A DNA stretch of 64,000 nucleotides. Source: JABSQH01 sp039177505 (GTDB lineage: Bacteria > Actinomycetota > Acidimicrobiia > Acidimicrobiales > Ilumatobacteraceae). The stretch is taken from assembly GCA_039177505.1 (NCBI GenBank), contig JBCDFR010000014.1:11163-75162 (forward strand), given 5' to 3'. Below are positions 26,638-33,555 of the stretch, in pieces (the stretch's first letter is position 1; the number at the start of each line of letters is the position of its first letter). The position numbers were made by a program, and so were the translations under genes. A model generated the notes under the pieces. It saw only the letters and a program-made list of their open reading frames with translations. It searched no databases and was not told the DNA's origin.

Positions 26638-28125
26638 TCAGGTCGTTGCGGGCGGCAGGGTGCCGTTTGTCGAGCGGTCGGTGAGCCACGCCGCCTCAGC
26701 GACGCCGAGCGCAGTTGCTGGCGGACCATCGACGAAGGGCCACAGTTCGGCGGCGATGCGGCGATAGTTGCCGGTCGCCCCCAACTCGCCGAGCAGCGCG
26801 TACAGGCCAAGGTTGATCCGTTGGATGAACACGAACGCCCGCGGAACGGTCGCGTACTGGCTGATCGGGCTGGTGCGATCGAACGTGTGGCGGACGATCG
26901 AGTTGGCGTACTCCCGCGTCCACGTCATCGTGCGGTCGCTGCGGACGGCGTCGTAGAAGTGGGAGAAGTACTCGCCGACATCGTCGGTCGACACTGGTGC
27001 GTCGGGTTGCAACATCCCGGCGGTCTCCAAGATCTGGCGAAATCGATCGTCGTCGTGATCGACCGCCGCCGCCTCGACCATCGACGCGAAGGTGGTCAGC
27101 TCGGCCTCCGAGAAGTGTTTGACGAGACCGAAGTCGAGGAAACTGACCGTGCCGTCGTCGTGGAACAGGTAGTTGCCGGGATGAGGGTCGCCGTTGAAGG
27201 TGCCCATGCGGTACAAGCTGCGGAACACGAATCGGAAGATCACTTCTCCGGCGTGATCGCGTTCGGCCTGGCTGCGTTGCATGAGTTCGTTCCAGCCGAA
27301 TCCCTGGACCAGTTCGGTGGTGAGGACACGGTCGGTGGAGTACGCGTCGATCACGGCCGGAATACGGATGAAAGGATGACCGCGGTAGAACTCGGCGAAC
27401 GCTCGCTGGTTGTCGGCCTCCCGGGCGTAGTCGACCTCTTCGGCGATGCGCGCCTTGATCTCGTCGACCATTTCACTCGGGTCGAGCCCACCGAACCCTT
27501 GGCGAAGCAGCGCACCGAGCAGGTCGGCGTTGGCCAGATCCGACGAGATCGCCTCGGCGACGCCCGGGTATTGCACCTTTACCGCCACCGCGCGCTCGGC
27601 GCGCGTGGCCGGATCGACCACGATCGCCCGGTGTACCTGGCCGATCGATGCGGCCGCGATCGGTTCGTGATCGAATTCGATGAACCGCTCCTCGATCGTG
27701 GCGCCGAGCTCGGACTCGATCGTTTCGCGAGCGAGCGCAGGCGCCATCGGTGGGGCGTCGGTGCGTAGCTCTGCGAGCGCCAGCCGCAACGGCTCGGGCA
27801 CGCCATCGTCGAGGTAGCTGGCCATCTGGCCGAGCTTCATCAGCGCACCCTTCATCTGCCCGAGTTCGGTGGCGACCTGCTGGGCCGTGGCCAACTCGCG
27901 TGACCGATCGAGCTCGGCTCGGCGCTCGGCCGAGGCGAAGGTCTTGCGCGCCGCGGTGGTGGCGTAAGTGCCGCCGACCGTTGCGCCGAGCCGGGCCAGA
28001 CGAACGTTGCGCCGGAGCCGCCCGGCTCCGAGGTCGGCGGTCGTCGTCGACGAACGACGGGCGAATGCGACGGCGGCAACGCCCGCCGTCACCGCCGCCA
28101 CGACAATTGCCGTCGCCCGCTTCAC
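26638..28125 (-). CDS. ABC1/AarF/UbiB-family atypical kinase
   Basis: A 495-residue protein with an N-terminal hydrophobic segment and an ABC1 domain. The diagnostic KxGQ motif is in ALMKLGQMASYLDDGVP, the Ala-rich loop is IAAASIGQVHRA, the VAVKVQYPG strand holds the ATP-lobe lysine, and the catalytic and metal loops are NGDPHPGNYLF and LDFGLVKHF. Family members support ubiquinone or isoprenoid-lipid metabolism; actinobacteria use menaquinone, so the target here is open. It overlaps the upstream hydrolase gene by 4 nt. Confidence 0.88.
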   Translation of the reverse strand: MKRATAIVVAAVTAGVAAVAFARRSSTTTADLGAGRLRRNVRLARLGATVGGTYATTAARKTFASAERRAELDRSRELATAQQVATELGQMKGALMKLGQMASYLDDGVPEPLRLALAELRTDAPPMAPALARETIESELGATIEERFIEFDHEPIAAASIGQVHRAIVVDPATRAERAVAVKVQYPGVAEAISSDLANADLLGALLRQGFGGLDPSEMVDEIKARIAEEVDYAREADNQRAFAEFYRGHPFIRIPAVIDAYSTDRVLTTELVQGFGWNELMQRSQAERDHAGEVIFRFVFRSLYRMGTFNGDPHPGNYLFHDDGTVSFLDFGLVKHFSEAELTTFASMVEAAAVDHDDDRFRQILETAGMLQPDAPVSTDDVGEYFSHFYDAVRSDRTMTWTREYANSIVRHTFDRTSPISQYATVPRAFVFIQRINLGLYALLGELGATGNYRRIAAELWPFVDGPPATALGVAEAAWLTDRSTNGTLPPATT

Positions 28126-28997
28126 GTGCGCTCCACGACCGAGCCGACGGCGCGCAGCAGCGTCGGGTTGAACTGATCGGCGTGTGCGACAACCGCATCG
28201 TGGTCGGCGTCGACACGGAACGCAACCGCGCCGTCGATTAGCTCGAACAGCTGCGTTTGGCGCCGTATCGGAATCACCGAGTCACGCATGGTCATCACCA
28301 CAGAGGTGGGGACGTCGACCGACGAGATCCACTCTCGCGATGAGAACGCGCCGATCGCTCGACCCGCCTCGAGCACTACCCGCCAGTCGTGCCGCGACGC
28401 TTCGCGCACGGCCCACGGTTCCCATATCTCGGCGCGCCGCTGAAGGTAGAACTGGTCGGTGAGCCAGGTGCGCGCTTGCTCGGGTGCGACTCGGGCGAGC
28501 GCGGCCAGGCCCGTCAAGCCGAGGAACGAGAGGCGCTCCTCGCGACGTCCCGAGAAGTACGGCGCCGTTGCGCAGAGCACCAAGCCACGGATTCGCTCCG
28601 GGTGGCGACGCCACGCGAGCTGGGCCACCGGCCCGCCCATCGAGTAGCCCACCGCGATGAGCTGGTCGATGCCGAGGATCGTGGCGACGTCGATCACGTC
28701 ATCGGCACAGTCCTCCAGCCGGAAGGCCTTCTTCGGTCGCAGGCCGGTCCCGTGTCCGCGATGATCGAATGCGATCACTCGATAGTGCTCGCCCAATGGT
28801 GCATACGCTCGAAACCAGTTGAGGTCGGCCGTCGCCGTCCAGCCGTGCAGCAGAGTGAGCACGGGAGCGCCCGCCGGCCCGCCAAAGTCGCGCACGAGCA
28901 CGGTGCCCCTGTCGGGGAGTTCGACGAATCGCCCGTGGGGCAGTGGTGGGACGACGATGTCGGCCCACGGATCGCTGTCGCGGGCGGCGTCGGTCAT
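28122..28997 (-). CDS. Alpha/beta-fold hydrolase
   Basis: A 291-residue alpha/beta hydrolase. The oxyanion region is LTLLHGWTATADLNWF, the nucleophile elbow is GYSMGGPVA (G-x-S-x-G), and a C-terminal His in DHDAVVAHADQF completes the expected triad. The substrate is unknown. It is translationally coupled to the UbiB-like kinase gene by a 4-nt overlap. The ATG at 28997 has TACCCT 7 nt upstream. Confidence 0.87.
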   Translation of the reverse strand: MTDAARDSDPWADIVVPPLPHGRFVELPDRGTVLVRDFGGPAGAPVLTLLHGWTATADLNWFRAYAPLGEHYRVIAFDHRGHGTGLRPKKAFRLEDCADDVIDVATILGIDQLIAVGYSMGGPVAQLAWRRHPERIRGLVLCATAPYFSGRREERLSFLGLTGLAALARVAPEQARTWLTDQFYLQRRAEIWEPWAVREASRHDWRVVLEAGRAIGAFSSREWISSVDVPTSVVMTMRDSVIPIRRQTQLFELIDGAVAFRVDADHDAVVAHADQFNPTLLRAVGSVVERT

Positions 28998-29004
28998 GGA
29001 CCCG

Positions 29005-29010
29005 AGGGTA
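29005..29010 (-). promoter_or_regulatory. Leaderless-type -10 box of the hydrolase-UbiB operon
   Basis: TACCCT, 7 nt upstream of the ATG at 28997. Confidence 0.5.
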
Positions 29011-29028
29011 GGGGCGGCTGCAGCGGTC

Positions 29029-29478
29029 TCAGACGGTGTCGACGGCGATCACACGCACCGTGAGCGCACCATTCGGTGCGTCGTAGGTGATGTCCTGGCC
29101 GATCGTTGCCCCGTCGAGCGCCGCGCCCAGCGGCGACGACGGACTGATCACGTCCGCGCCGTCGACCTGTTCTTCCATGTTGCCGATCAGGTAACGCTCG
29201 GCCATGTCGTCGGAGTCGCCCTCGTACACGACCGTGTAGACGACTGCGTCGTCGGCGATCTCTGCGTTCTCCAAGAGATGCTCGAGCTGACGGATGCGGC
29301 CTTCCATGTGGCCCTGCTCGTCCTTTGCGGCGTGGTAACCGGCATTCTCTTTGAGGTCGCCCTCTTCTCGGGCGCGCTCGATTTTGTTGGCCACGTCGAT
29401 CCGACCGCGGGTGGTGAGATCGTCGAACTCCGCCTGCAGCCGGTCGTATGCAGCTCGGGACAACTTCTGTGCTGCCAT
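29029..29478 (-). CDS. greA: Transcription elongation factor GreA/GreB
   Basis: A 149-residue Gre factor that enters the RNA polymerase secondary channel and stimulates cleavage of backtracked RNA. The N-terminal coiled coil carries the acidic tip REEGDLKENAGYHAAKDEQ, and the C-terminal FKBP-like domain ends SPSSPLGAALDGATIGQDITYDAPNG. The length is slightly below the usual 158-165. It is divergent from leuB; TAACCT lies 9 nt upstream of the ATG. Confidence 0.9.
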   Translation of the reverse strand: MAAQKLSRAAYDRLQAEFDDLTTRGRIDVANKIERAREEGDLKENAGYHAAKDEQGHMEGRIRQLEHLLENAEIADDAVVYTVVYEGDSDDMAERYLIGNMEEQVDGADVISPSSPLGAALDGATIGQDITYDAPNGALTVRVIAVDTV

Positions 29479-29525
29479 GGTCGGGGAAGGTTACCGGGCC
29501 GACGGATTCCGCCGGGTTGTCCCCC

Positions 29526-29531
29526 TAGGCT
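29526..29531 (+). promoter_or_regulatory. Leaderless-type -10 box of the leuB-ilvE operon
   Basis: TAGGCT, 8 nt upstream of the leuB ATG at 29540. Confidence 0.45.
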
Positions 29532-29539
29532 CGCCGGCT

Positions 29540-30532
29540 ATGGCTCATGACATCGCAGTGATCGGTGGCGACGGGATCGGACCGGAGGTGATCGCCGAGG
29601 CGCTCAAGGTGGTCGAGGCGGCCGGGGTCGACATCAACACGACCCACTACGAGCTCGGGGGAGCGCGGTACTTGCGAGACGGCGAGATCCTCTCCGACGA
29701 CACGCTCGACCAGTTGCGCAGCCACGACGTGATCCTGCTCGGCGCCGTGGGGACGCCCGAGGTCGCCCCGGGTGTGATCGAGCGCGGCCTGCTGTTGAAG
29801 ATGCGTTTCGATCTCGATCTGTACGTCAATCAACGACCGTTCGTCGGCACGGCGCCGGGCCACAGCGCACCACACGACTTCGTCGTGATCCGCGAGAACA
29901 CCGAGGGGCCCTACGTCGGTGAAGGCGGCGTGCTCCGTAAGGGCACGCCGAACGAGGTGGCCACGCAGGGGTCGGTCAACACGCGGCTCGGTGTCGAGCG
30001 GTGTATTCGCTATGCCTTCGAACTCGCAGCCAGTCGGAAGCGCCAGCACGTCACGTTGGTCCACAAGACGAACGTGCTGACGTTTGCCGGTGACCTGTGG
30101 CAGCGCACCTTCGACGAGGTCGCCGCCGAGTTCCCAAGTGTCGAGACGGCGTACAACCATGTCGATGCGGCGTGCATCTACTTCGTGCAAGACCCACACC
30201 GCTACGACGTCATCGTGACCGACAATCTGTTCGGCGACATCCTCACCGACCTCGGTGGCGCGGTATCTGGTGGGATCGGGCTGGCGTCCTCGGCCAACCT
30301 CAACCCGGCACGTACCGGACCGTCGATGTTCGAGCCGGTGCATGGGTCCGCGCCCGACATCGTGGGCACCGGTCAAGCGAACCCGACGGCGGCGATTCTG
30401 AGCGCTGCATTGATGCTTGACTTCCTCGGCGAGAATGCGGCCGCCGAGCGCATCCGCGAGGCGTGCGACGACGCGGTCGACGGGTCGACCAACGCCATTG
30501 GTGATGCCATCGCCGCCCGCGTGGGAAACTGA
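29540..30532 (+). CDS. leuB: 3-Isopropylmalate dehydrogenase
   Basis: LeuB oxidatively decarboxylates 3-isopropylmalate to 2-oxoisocaproate with NAD. In 330 residues it has IAVIGGDGIGPEVIAEALKV, the substrate loop VIRENTEGPYVGEGG, the catalytic Lys region LVHKTNVL, the metal-binding DVIVTDNLFGDILTDLGGAVSGGIGLA, and the cofactor loop FEPVHGSAPDIVGTGQANP. The ATG at 29540 is preceded by TAGGCT at 8 nt. ilvE starts 4 nt after the stop, so the two form an operon. Confidence 0.96.
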   Translation: MAHDIAVIGGDGIGPEVIAEALKVVEAAGVDINTTHYELGGARYLRDGEILSDDTLDQLRSHDVILLGAVGTPEVAPGVIERGLLLKMRFDLDLYVNQRPFVGTAPGHSAPHDFVVIRENTEGPYVGEGGVLRKGTPNEVATQGSVNTRLGVERCIRYAFELAASRKRQHVTLVHKTNVLTFAGDLWQRTFDEVAAEFPSVETAYNHVDAACIYFVQDPHRYDVIVTDNLFGDILTDLGGAVSGGIGLASSANLNPARTGPSMFEPVHGSAPDIVGTGQANPTAAILSAALMLDFLGENAAAERIREACDDAVDGSTNAIGDAIAARVGN

Positions 30533-30536
30533 TCTG

Positions 30537-31451
30537 ATGCCCATCGAACCGACCGAGAAGATCTGGATGAACGGTGAGTTCGTCGACTGGGATCAGGCCC
30601 AGGTGCACGTGTTGACGCACTCACTGCACTACGGAACGGGTGTGTTCGAGGGCATTCGCGCCTACGAGACCAGCGACGGACCGGCGATCTTCCGATTGAC
30701 CGACCACATCCGACGGTTGTTCGATTCGGCCAAGATCGTGGGAATCGAGATTCCCTACACCGTCGATGAGCTGATCGACGCGACCAAGCAGACCGTGATC
30801 AAGTCGGGTCTGCCGTCGTGCTACATCCGGCCCCTCGCGTACCTCGGGTACGGCGAGATGGGCCTGAATACGCTGCCGTGCTCGGTCGACGTGGCAATCG
30901 CCTGCTGGCCGTGGGGCGCGTACCTCGGCGATGACGCTGTGCAGCAAGGCGTGCGGATGAAGATCTCGTCGTGGGCGCGCCACGACCACAACACGATGCC
31001 GCCGGCGTCGAAGACGACCGGTAACTACGTCAACTCGTCACTGGCCAAGGTCGAAGCACTCAATGCGGGTTACGACGAGGCGATCATGCTGGCCCCCAAT
31101 GGGCTGGTCGCCGAGTGCACCGGCGAGAACCTCTTCGTCGTACGTCAGGGCACGCTGCTGACCCCGCCGATCTCGGCGGGCGCGCTCGAGGGCATCACCC
31201 AGAACTCCGTGCACGTCATCGCGCAGGATCTCGGCTTCGAGGTGAAGGTCGACAACCTCGCTCGCAGCGATCTGTACATCGCCGACGAGGCATTCGTGTG
31301 CGGGACTGCCGCCGAGGTCAGTTCGATCAACTCGGTGGACGATCGCTCGATCCCGTGTCCCGGCCCGATCACATTGGCGATCGCTGAGGTGTTTCATCGG
31401 GCGATCCGGCGCCAGGAGGACCGCTACAAGGACTGGTGCGAAACGCTCTAG
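30537..31451 (+). CDS. ilvE: Branched-chain amino acid aminotransferase
   Basis: A PLP enzyme that makes Leu, Ile and Val from their 2-oxo acids; the 304-residue length is that of the shorter fold-type IV form. Visible: WMNGEFVDWDQAQVHVLTHSLHYGTGVFEGIRAY, the Lys-PLP region PPASKTTGNYVNS, and ECTGENLFVVR. It lies 4 nt behind leuB. Its TAG stop (31449-31451) is inside the 6-bp target duplication of the IS481 element, so the insertion landed exactly on the stop codon without changing the protein. The gene's original downstream sequence now begins at 32527. Confidence 0.96.
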   Translation: MPIEPTEKIWMNGEFVDWDQAQVHVLTHSLHYGTGVFEGIRAYETSDGPAIFRLTDHIRRLFDSAKIVGIEIPYTVDELIDATKQTVIKSGLPSCYIRPLAYLGYGEMGLNTLPCSVDVAIACWPWGAYLGDDAVQQGVRMKISSWARHDHNTMPPASKTTGNYVNSSLAKVEALNAGYDEAIMLAPNGLVAECTGENLFVVRQGTLLTPPISAGALEGITQNSVHVIAQDLGFEVKVDNLARSDLYIADEAFVCGTAAEVSSINSVDDRSIPCPGPITLAIAEVFHRAIRRQEDRYKDWCETL

Positions 31452-31452
31452 C
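31447..31452. repeat. Target-site duplication, left copy (TCTAGC)
   Basis: TCTAGC directly abuts the left end of the IS element and is repeated at 32527-32532. Its CTAG core contains the ilvE stop codon. Confidence 0.85.
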
Positions 31453-32526
31453 TGTACCCGGACGTCACGTTGGTGACAGCCGGTTGTGTGGTGGGTGATC
31501 GCCGATGCCGCTGTGGGGCCGTTTGTGGTTGTAGTGGTGGAGGAAGTCTGGCAGAGCGGTCGTGCGAGCGTGGTTGGTGTTGTAGACGCAGGCGTAGGCC
31601 CACTCGTTGGCGAGGGTCCGATTGAAGCGTTCGACTTTGCCGTTCTGCCATGGGCAGTGCGGCTGGATGAACTTGTGCTTGATCCTCTGGCTGGCGAGCA
31701 GTCGGCGTAACCGGTTGCCGTGGCGGTAGCTCCACGCGTTGGCGGTCATGACGCGTTCGATGGTGATGCCGAGCTGGTCGAAGTGATCCAGGGCGCGTTC
31801 GAAGAACCCGGCGCAGGTGTCGGCGCGTTCGTCAGGGTGGATCTCGGCGTACGCGTAGCGACTGTGGTCATCGACAACGGCGTGGACGAAGTCGTAGCCG
31901 GGCCCGTTCTTGCGGCGTCTGCTCGTTGACCCCGAGGCGCGGCCCCTCGAGCGCCATCCGCCGCCGTCGGGGATCCGACCGAGCTTCTTGACGTCCATGT
32001 GGACCAGCTCGCCGGGTCGTTCACGCTCATAGCGCACAGCAGTGTGCTTCGAGGCGCGGATCACATCGCCGGTCAACGGGTCACACGTCGCCAACCGCGG
32101 CACGTTGTGCCGGGCCAGGATGCGACTGATCGTTCGCGCCGGGACGCCGCACTCAATACTCAACTGGGCTGGTCCACGGCGAAGCCTGCGACGTGCTTCG
32201 AGCACGCGTTGTTCGAGCTCGGCCGGCGTCCGGGTCGGGCTCGAATGAGGCCGCGAGGAACGATCCTCGAGCCCGGCCAGACCCTCGACCTTGAACCGGT
32301 TGACCCATCGGTGCGCGCACTGGCGTGACACGCCCATTGCCCGAGCCACGTGGGCGACCGGATGACCTGCCGCGACGCGGTCGACGAGGAGTCGCCGACC
32401 ATGCGGAGTGAGACGAGCGTTACGGTGAGACACGAAGACCTCCTGAAGATGCGGTGACAGCAATCCCCACATCACACGGGAGGTCTTCACCGCGTCAACC
32501 CGACACCAACCTCATGGCCGGGTACA
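31453..32526 (-). mobile_element. IS481-family insertion sequence, 1074 bp
   Basis: A complete element bounded by imperfect inverted repeats of about 27 bp that start TGTACCCGG at both ends; about 21 of the first 27 positions agree. It is flanked by the 6-bp direct repeat TCTAGC. Size, ends and a target of the form NCTAGN agree with IS481, which is known to duplicate that hexamer. It encodes one transposase on the minus strand. The matching duplications suggest a recent or undisturbed insertion. The transposase carries an Asp-to-Ala change at a catalytic position, so this copy may no longer move by itself. Confidence 0.93.
31465..32433 (-). CDS. IS481-family transposase with a substituted catalytic Asp
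   Basis: A 322-residue DDE transposase. An N-terminal helix-turn-helix (HRNARLTPHGRRLLVDRVAAG, VSRQCAHRWVNRF) is followed by the rve-type catalytic core. The first Asp is in LVHMDVKKLG and the Glu in WQNGKVERFNRTL. The second Asp, normally in a TDN motif, reads MTANAWSYRHG: the codon is GCC where GAC is expected, at about 31728-31735. One base change could account for this and should abolish catalysis. The start is the GTG at 32433 with AGGAGG 5 nt upstream; the earlier ATG at 32490 lies close to the terminal repeat and lacks a site. Confidence 0.92.
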   Translation of the reverse strand: MSHRNARLTPHGRRLLVDRVAAGHPVAHVARAMGVSRQCAHRWVNRFKVEGLAGLEDRSSRPHSSPTRTPAELEQRVLEARRRLRRGPAQLSIECGVPARTISRILARHNVPRLATCDPLTGDVIRASKHTAVRYERERPGELVHMDVKKLGRIPDGGGWRSRGRASGSTSRRRKNGPGYDFVHAVVDDHSRYAYAEIHPDERADTCAGFFERALDHFDQLGITIERVMTANAWSYRHGNRLRRLLASQRIKHKFIQPHCPWQNGKVERFNRTLANEWAYACVYNTNHARTTALPDFLHHYNHKRPHSGIGDHPPHNRLSPT

Positions 32527-32532
32527 TCTAGC
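32527..32532. repeat. Target-site duplication, right copy (TCTAGC)
   Basis: Identical to 31447-31452 and flush with the right end of the IS element. Confidence 0.85.
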
Positions 32533-32541
32533 GCCTCGCCA

Positions 32542-32592
32542 CCGTTCTGTTTGCGGCGACGTGCGGAAATCGCACGGAATCCCCGGTTTTTC
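32542..32592 (+). repeat. 51-nt interspersed repeat, copy A
   Basis: Begins CCGTTCTGTT, has the hairpin CGTGCG-GAAAT-CGCACG, then AATCCCC and GGTTTTTC. A second copy on the minus strand at 51837-51887 has the same length and matches at 41 of 51 positions without gaps. Before the IS insertion this copy lay about 10 nt downstream of the ilvE stop on the same strand. The hairpin followed by five T suggests a terminator-like or 3'-UTR element, but the conserved loop and flanks suggest more than that. Confidence 0.6.
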
Positions 32593-33434
32593 GGGAAAAC
32601 GGTGAACGCCCCGTCGGGGGCTGGCGGCCGAGGCCGTGCGCTCCCTCCGGGGCGTTGCCGTGGACAGGTCCACCATCGATCGAACGTCGGGCGTTAGCCT
32701 TCGACTCGACCGATCACATCGCCCGTCGTGCTTGCGCACGGCGGGCGATGCCGCGTATGCGGTCCGGTTCGACGGTTTCCCGTCGGCCGACCCGATTTGT
32801 CACTGGTCACGCTGACCCGGTTGCCCGAGCCAACGGTCCTGGTGCCAAGCGGAACCGCCCTCTCCGAGGCCAGTTGGGGTGACCCCAGATCCGTCGGCTC
32901 CGTCCCACAGCCCGTCTCCGACACGGCGAACCGTGCCGACTCGGTCTCCTCACCGCATTCGCCGATTACCCGACGAACGCAGCAGGCCTCCGTTGCCGCC
33001 GATCTCCCGGCGACCCGGTCTGACCCGACGCCGTTCCGTGCTCCCGGTTGCCCGGGTACCCGGCTCGCCGCCGACTCCTCGTTGTCTCGCTGCCCCGAGA
33101 GGCGAACGAGACCCGGTTGGAGGTGGTCGGTGGACCTTGTCCTGCCCCTGCACCGCTCTCGCTCACCGTGGCTCCGAGGGACGGGGCCGAAGCCCTCCTC
33201 GTTGCCCCGATGTTCGTGCGCTCGCTGGGACGACGGTTAGTTAAGACCGCCCAAAACCGCAGGTCAAGAGGTATTTCTGAAATCACAGGGTTATCCACGG
33301 AACTTCTTCGTTACCCCCAGGACACCTGTGGTCATCCACCCGAAAGCCACCGTCCATGCACACGTTCGTGCACAGGGTTCGCGTCGGCTCGTGGCATCCC
33401 GCCTTGCGTTCGGGGGTCGAGTCCGGTTCAATAC
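32593..33434. other. Gene-poor structured interval between IS481 and the cimA leader
   Basis: About 840 bp with no convincing gene; open frames here have shadow-like composition. At 32599-32661 a long imperfect stem can form on the plus strand, with AACGCCCCG (32605-32613) pairing with CGGGGCGTT (32648-32656). At 32717-32750 there is a 15-bp stem with one G-T pair and a TTGC loop. From 32810 to 33130 the motif CCCGGTTG and variants recur. The part from 33240 to 33320 is more AT-rich and probably holds the cimA promoter. It may hide a small RNA or be degraded sequence. Confidence 0.4.
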
Positions 33435-33441
33435 ATGCTCG

Positions 33442-33474
33442 ATGAACCGCCCGGCGATCATCATCATTTCGTAG
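33442..33474 (+). CDS. cimA leader peptide (MNRPAIIIIS)
   Basis: A 10-residue frame, ATG to TAG, encoding MNRPAIIIIS with four consecutive Ile codons (ATC ATC ATC ATT). The last base of its stop codon is the first base of a perfect hairpin. A terminator with a T run follows, and then cimA. Because CimA feeds isoleucine synthesis, the codons match the pathway's end product, as expected for ribosome-mediated attenuation. I see neither a strong ribosome site nor a clear -10 box before it. Confidence 0.85.
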   Translation: MNRPAIIIIS

Positions 33475-33498
33475 AACACACGGCCCTGCCGTGTGTTC
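33474..33498 (+). promoter_or_regulatory. First leader hairpin of the cimA attenuator
   Basis: A perfect 11-bp stem, GAACACACGGC and GCCGTGTGTTC, with a CCT loop. It is flush with the leader peptide stop, so a stalled or terminating ribosome would prevent it from forming. Confidence 0.8.
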
Positions 33499-33501
33499 GC
33501 A

Positions 33502-33527
33502 AAGCCGCCCATCGGGGCGGCTTTTTC
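33502..33527 (+). terminator. Attenuator terminator of cimA
   Basis: AAGCCGCCC-ATCG-GGGCGGCTT (33502-33523) followed by TTT, a typical intrinsic terminator about 30 nt upstream of the cimA start. Confidence 0.87.
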
Positions 33528-33555
33528 ATTTCCCGGACACCATTGAAGGAGCACA

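Noticed and set aside
32728..33240. A 170-codon open frame in the structured interval downstream of IS481
   Set aside because: Low-complexity Pro/Arg/Ser composition, no motif and no start signal. More likely a by-product of high GC.
33291..33298. TTATCCAC, resembling a DnaA box, in an AT-richer patch
   Set aside because: A single near-match, with no cluster of boxes and no dnaA or dnaN nearby, does not support an origin.
33435..33530. An alternative leader frame starting ATG CTC GAT with three His codons
   Set aside because: It runs on through both hairpins without a stop, and no histidine gene follows. The overlapping frame with four Ile codons stops right before the hairpin and matches cimA.
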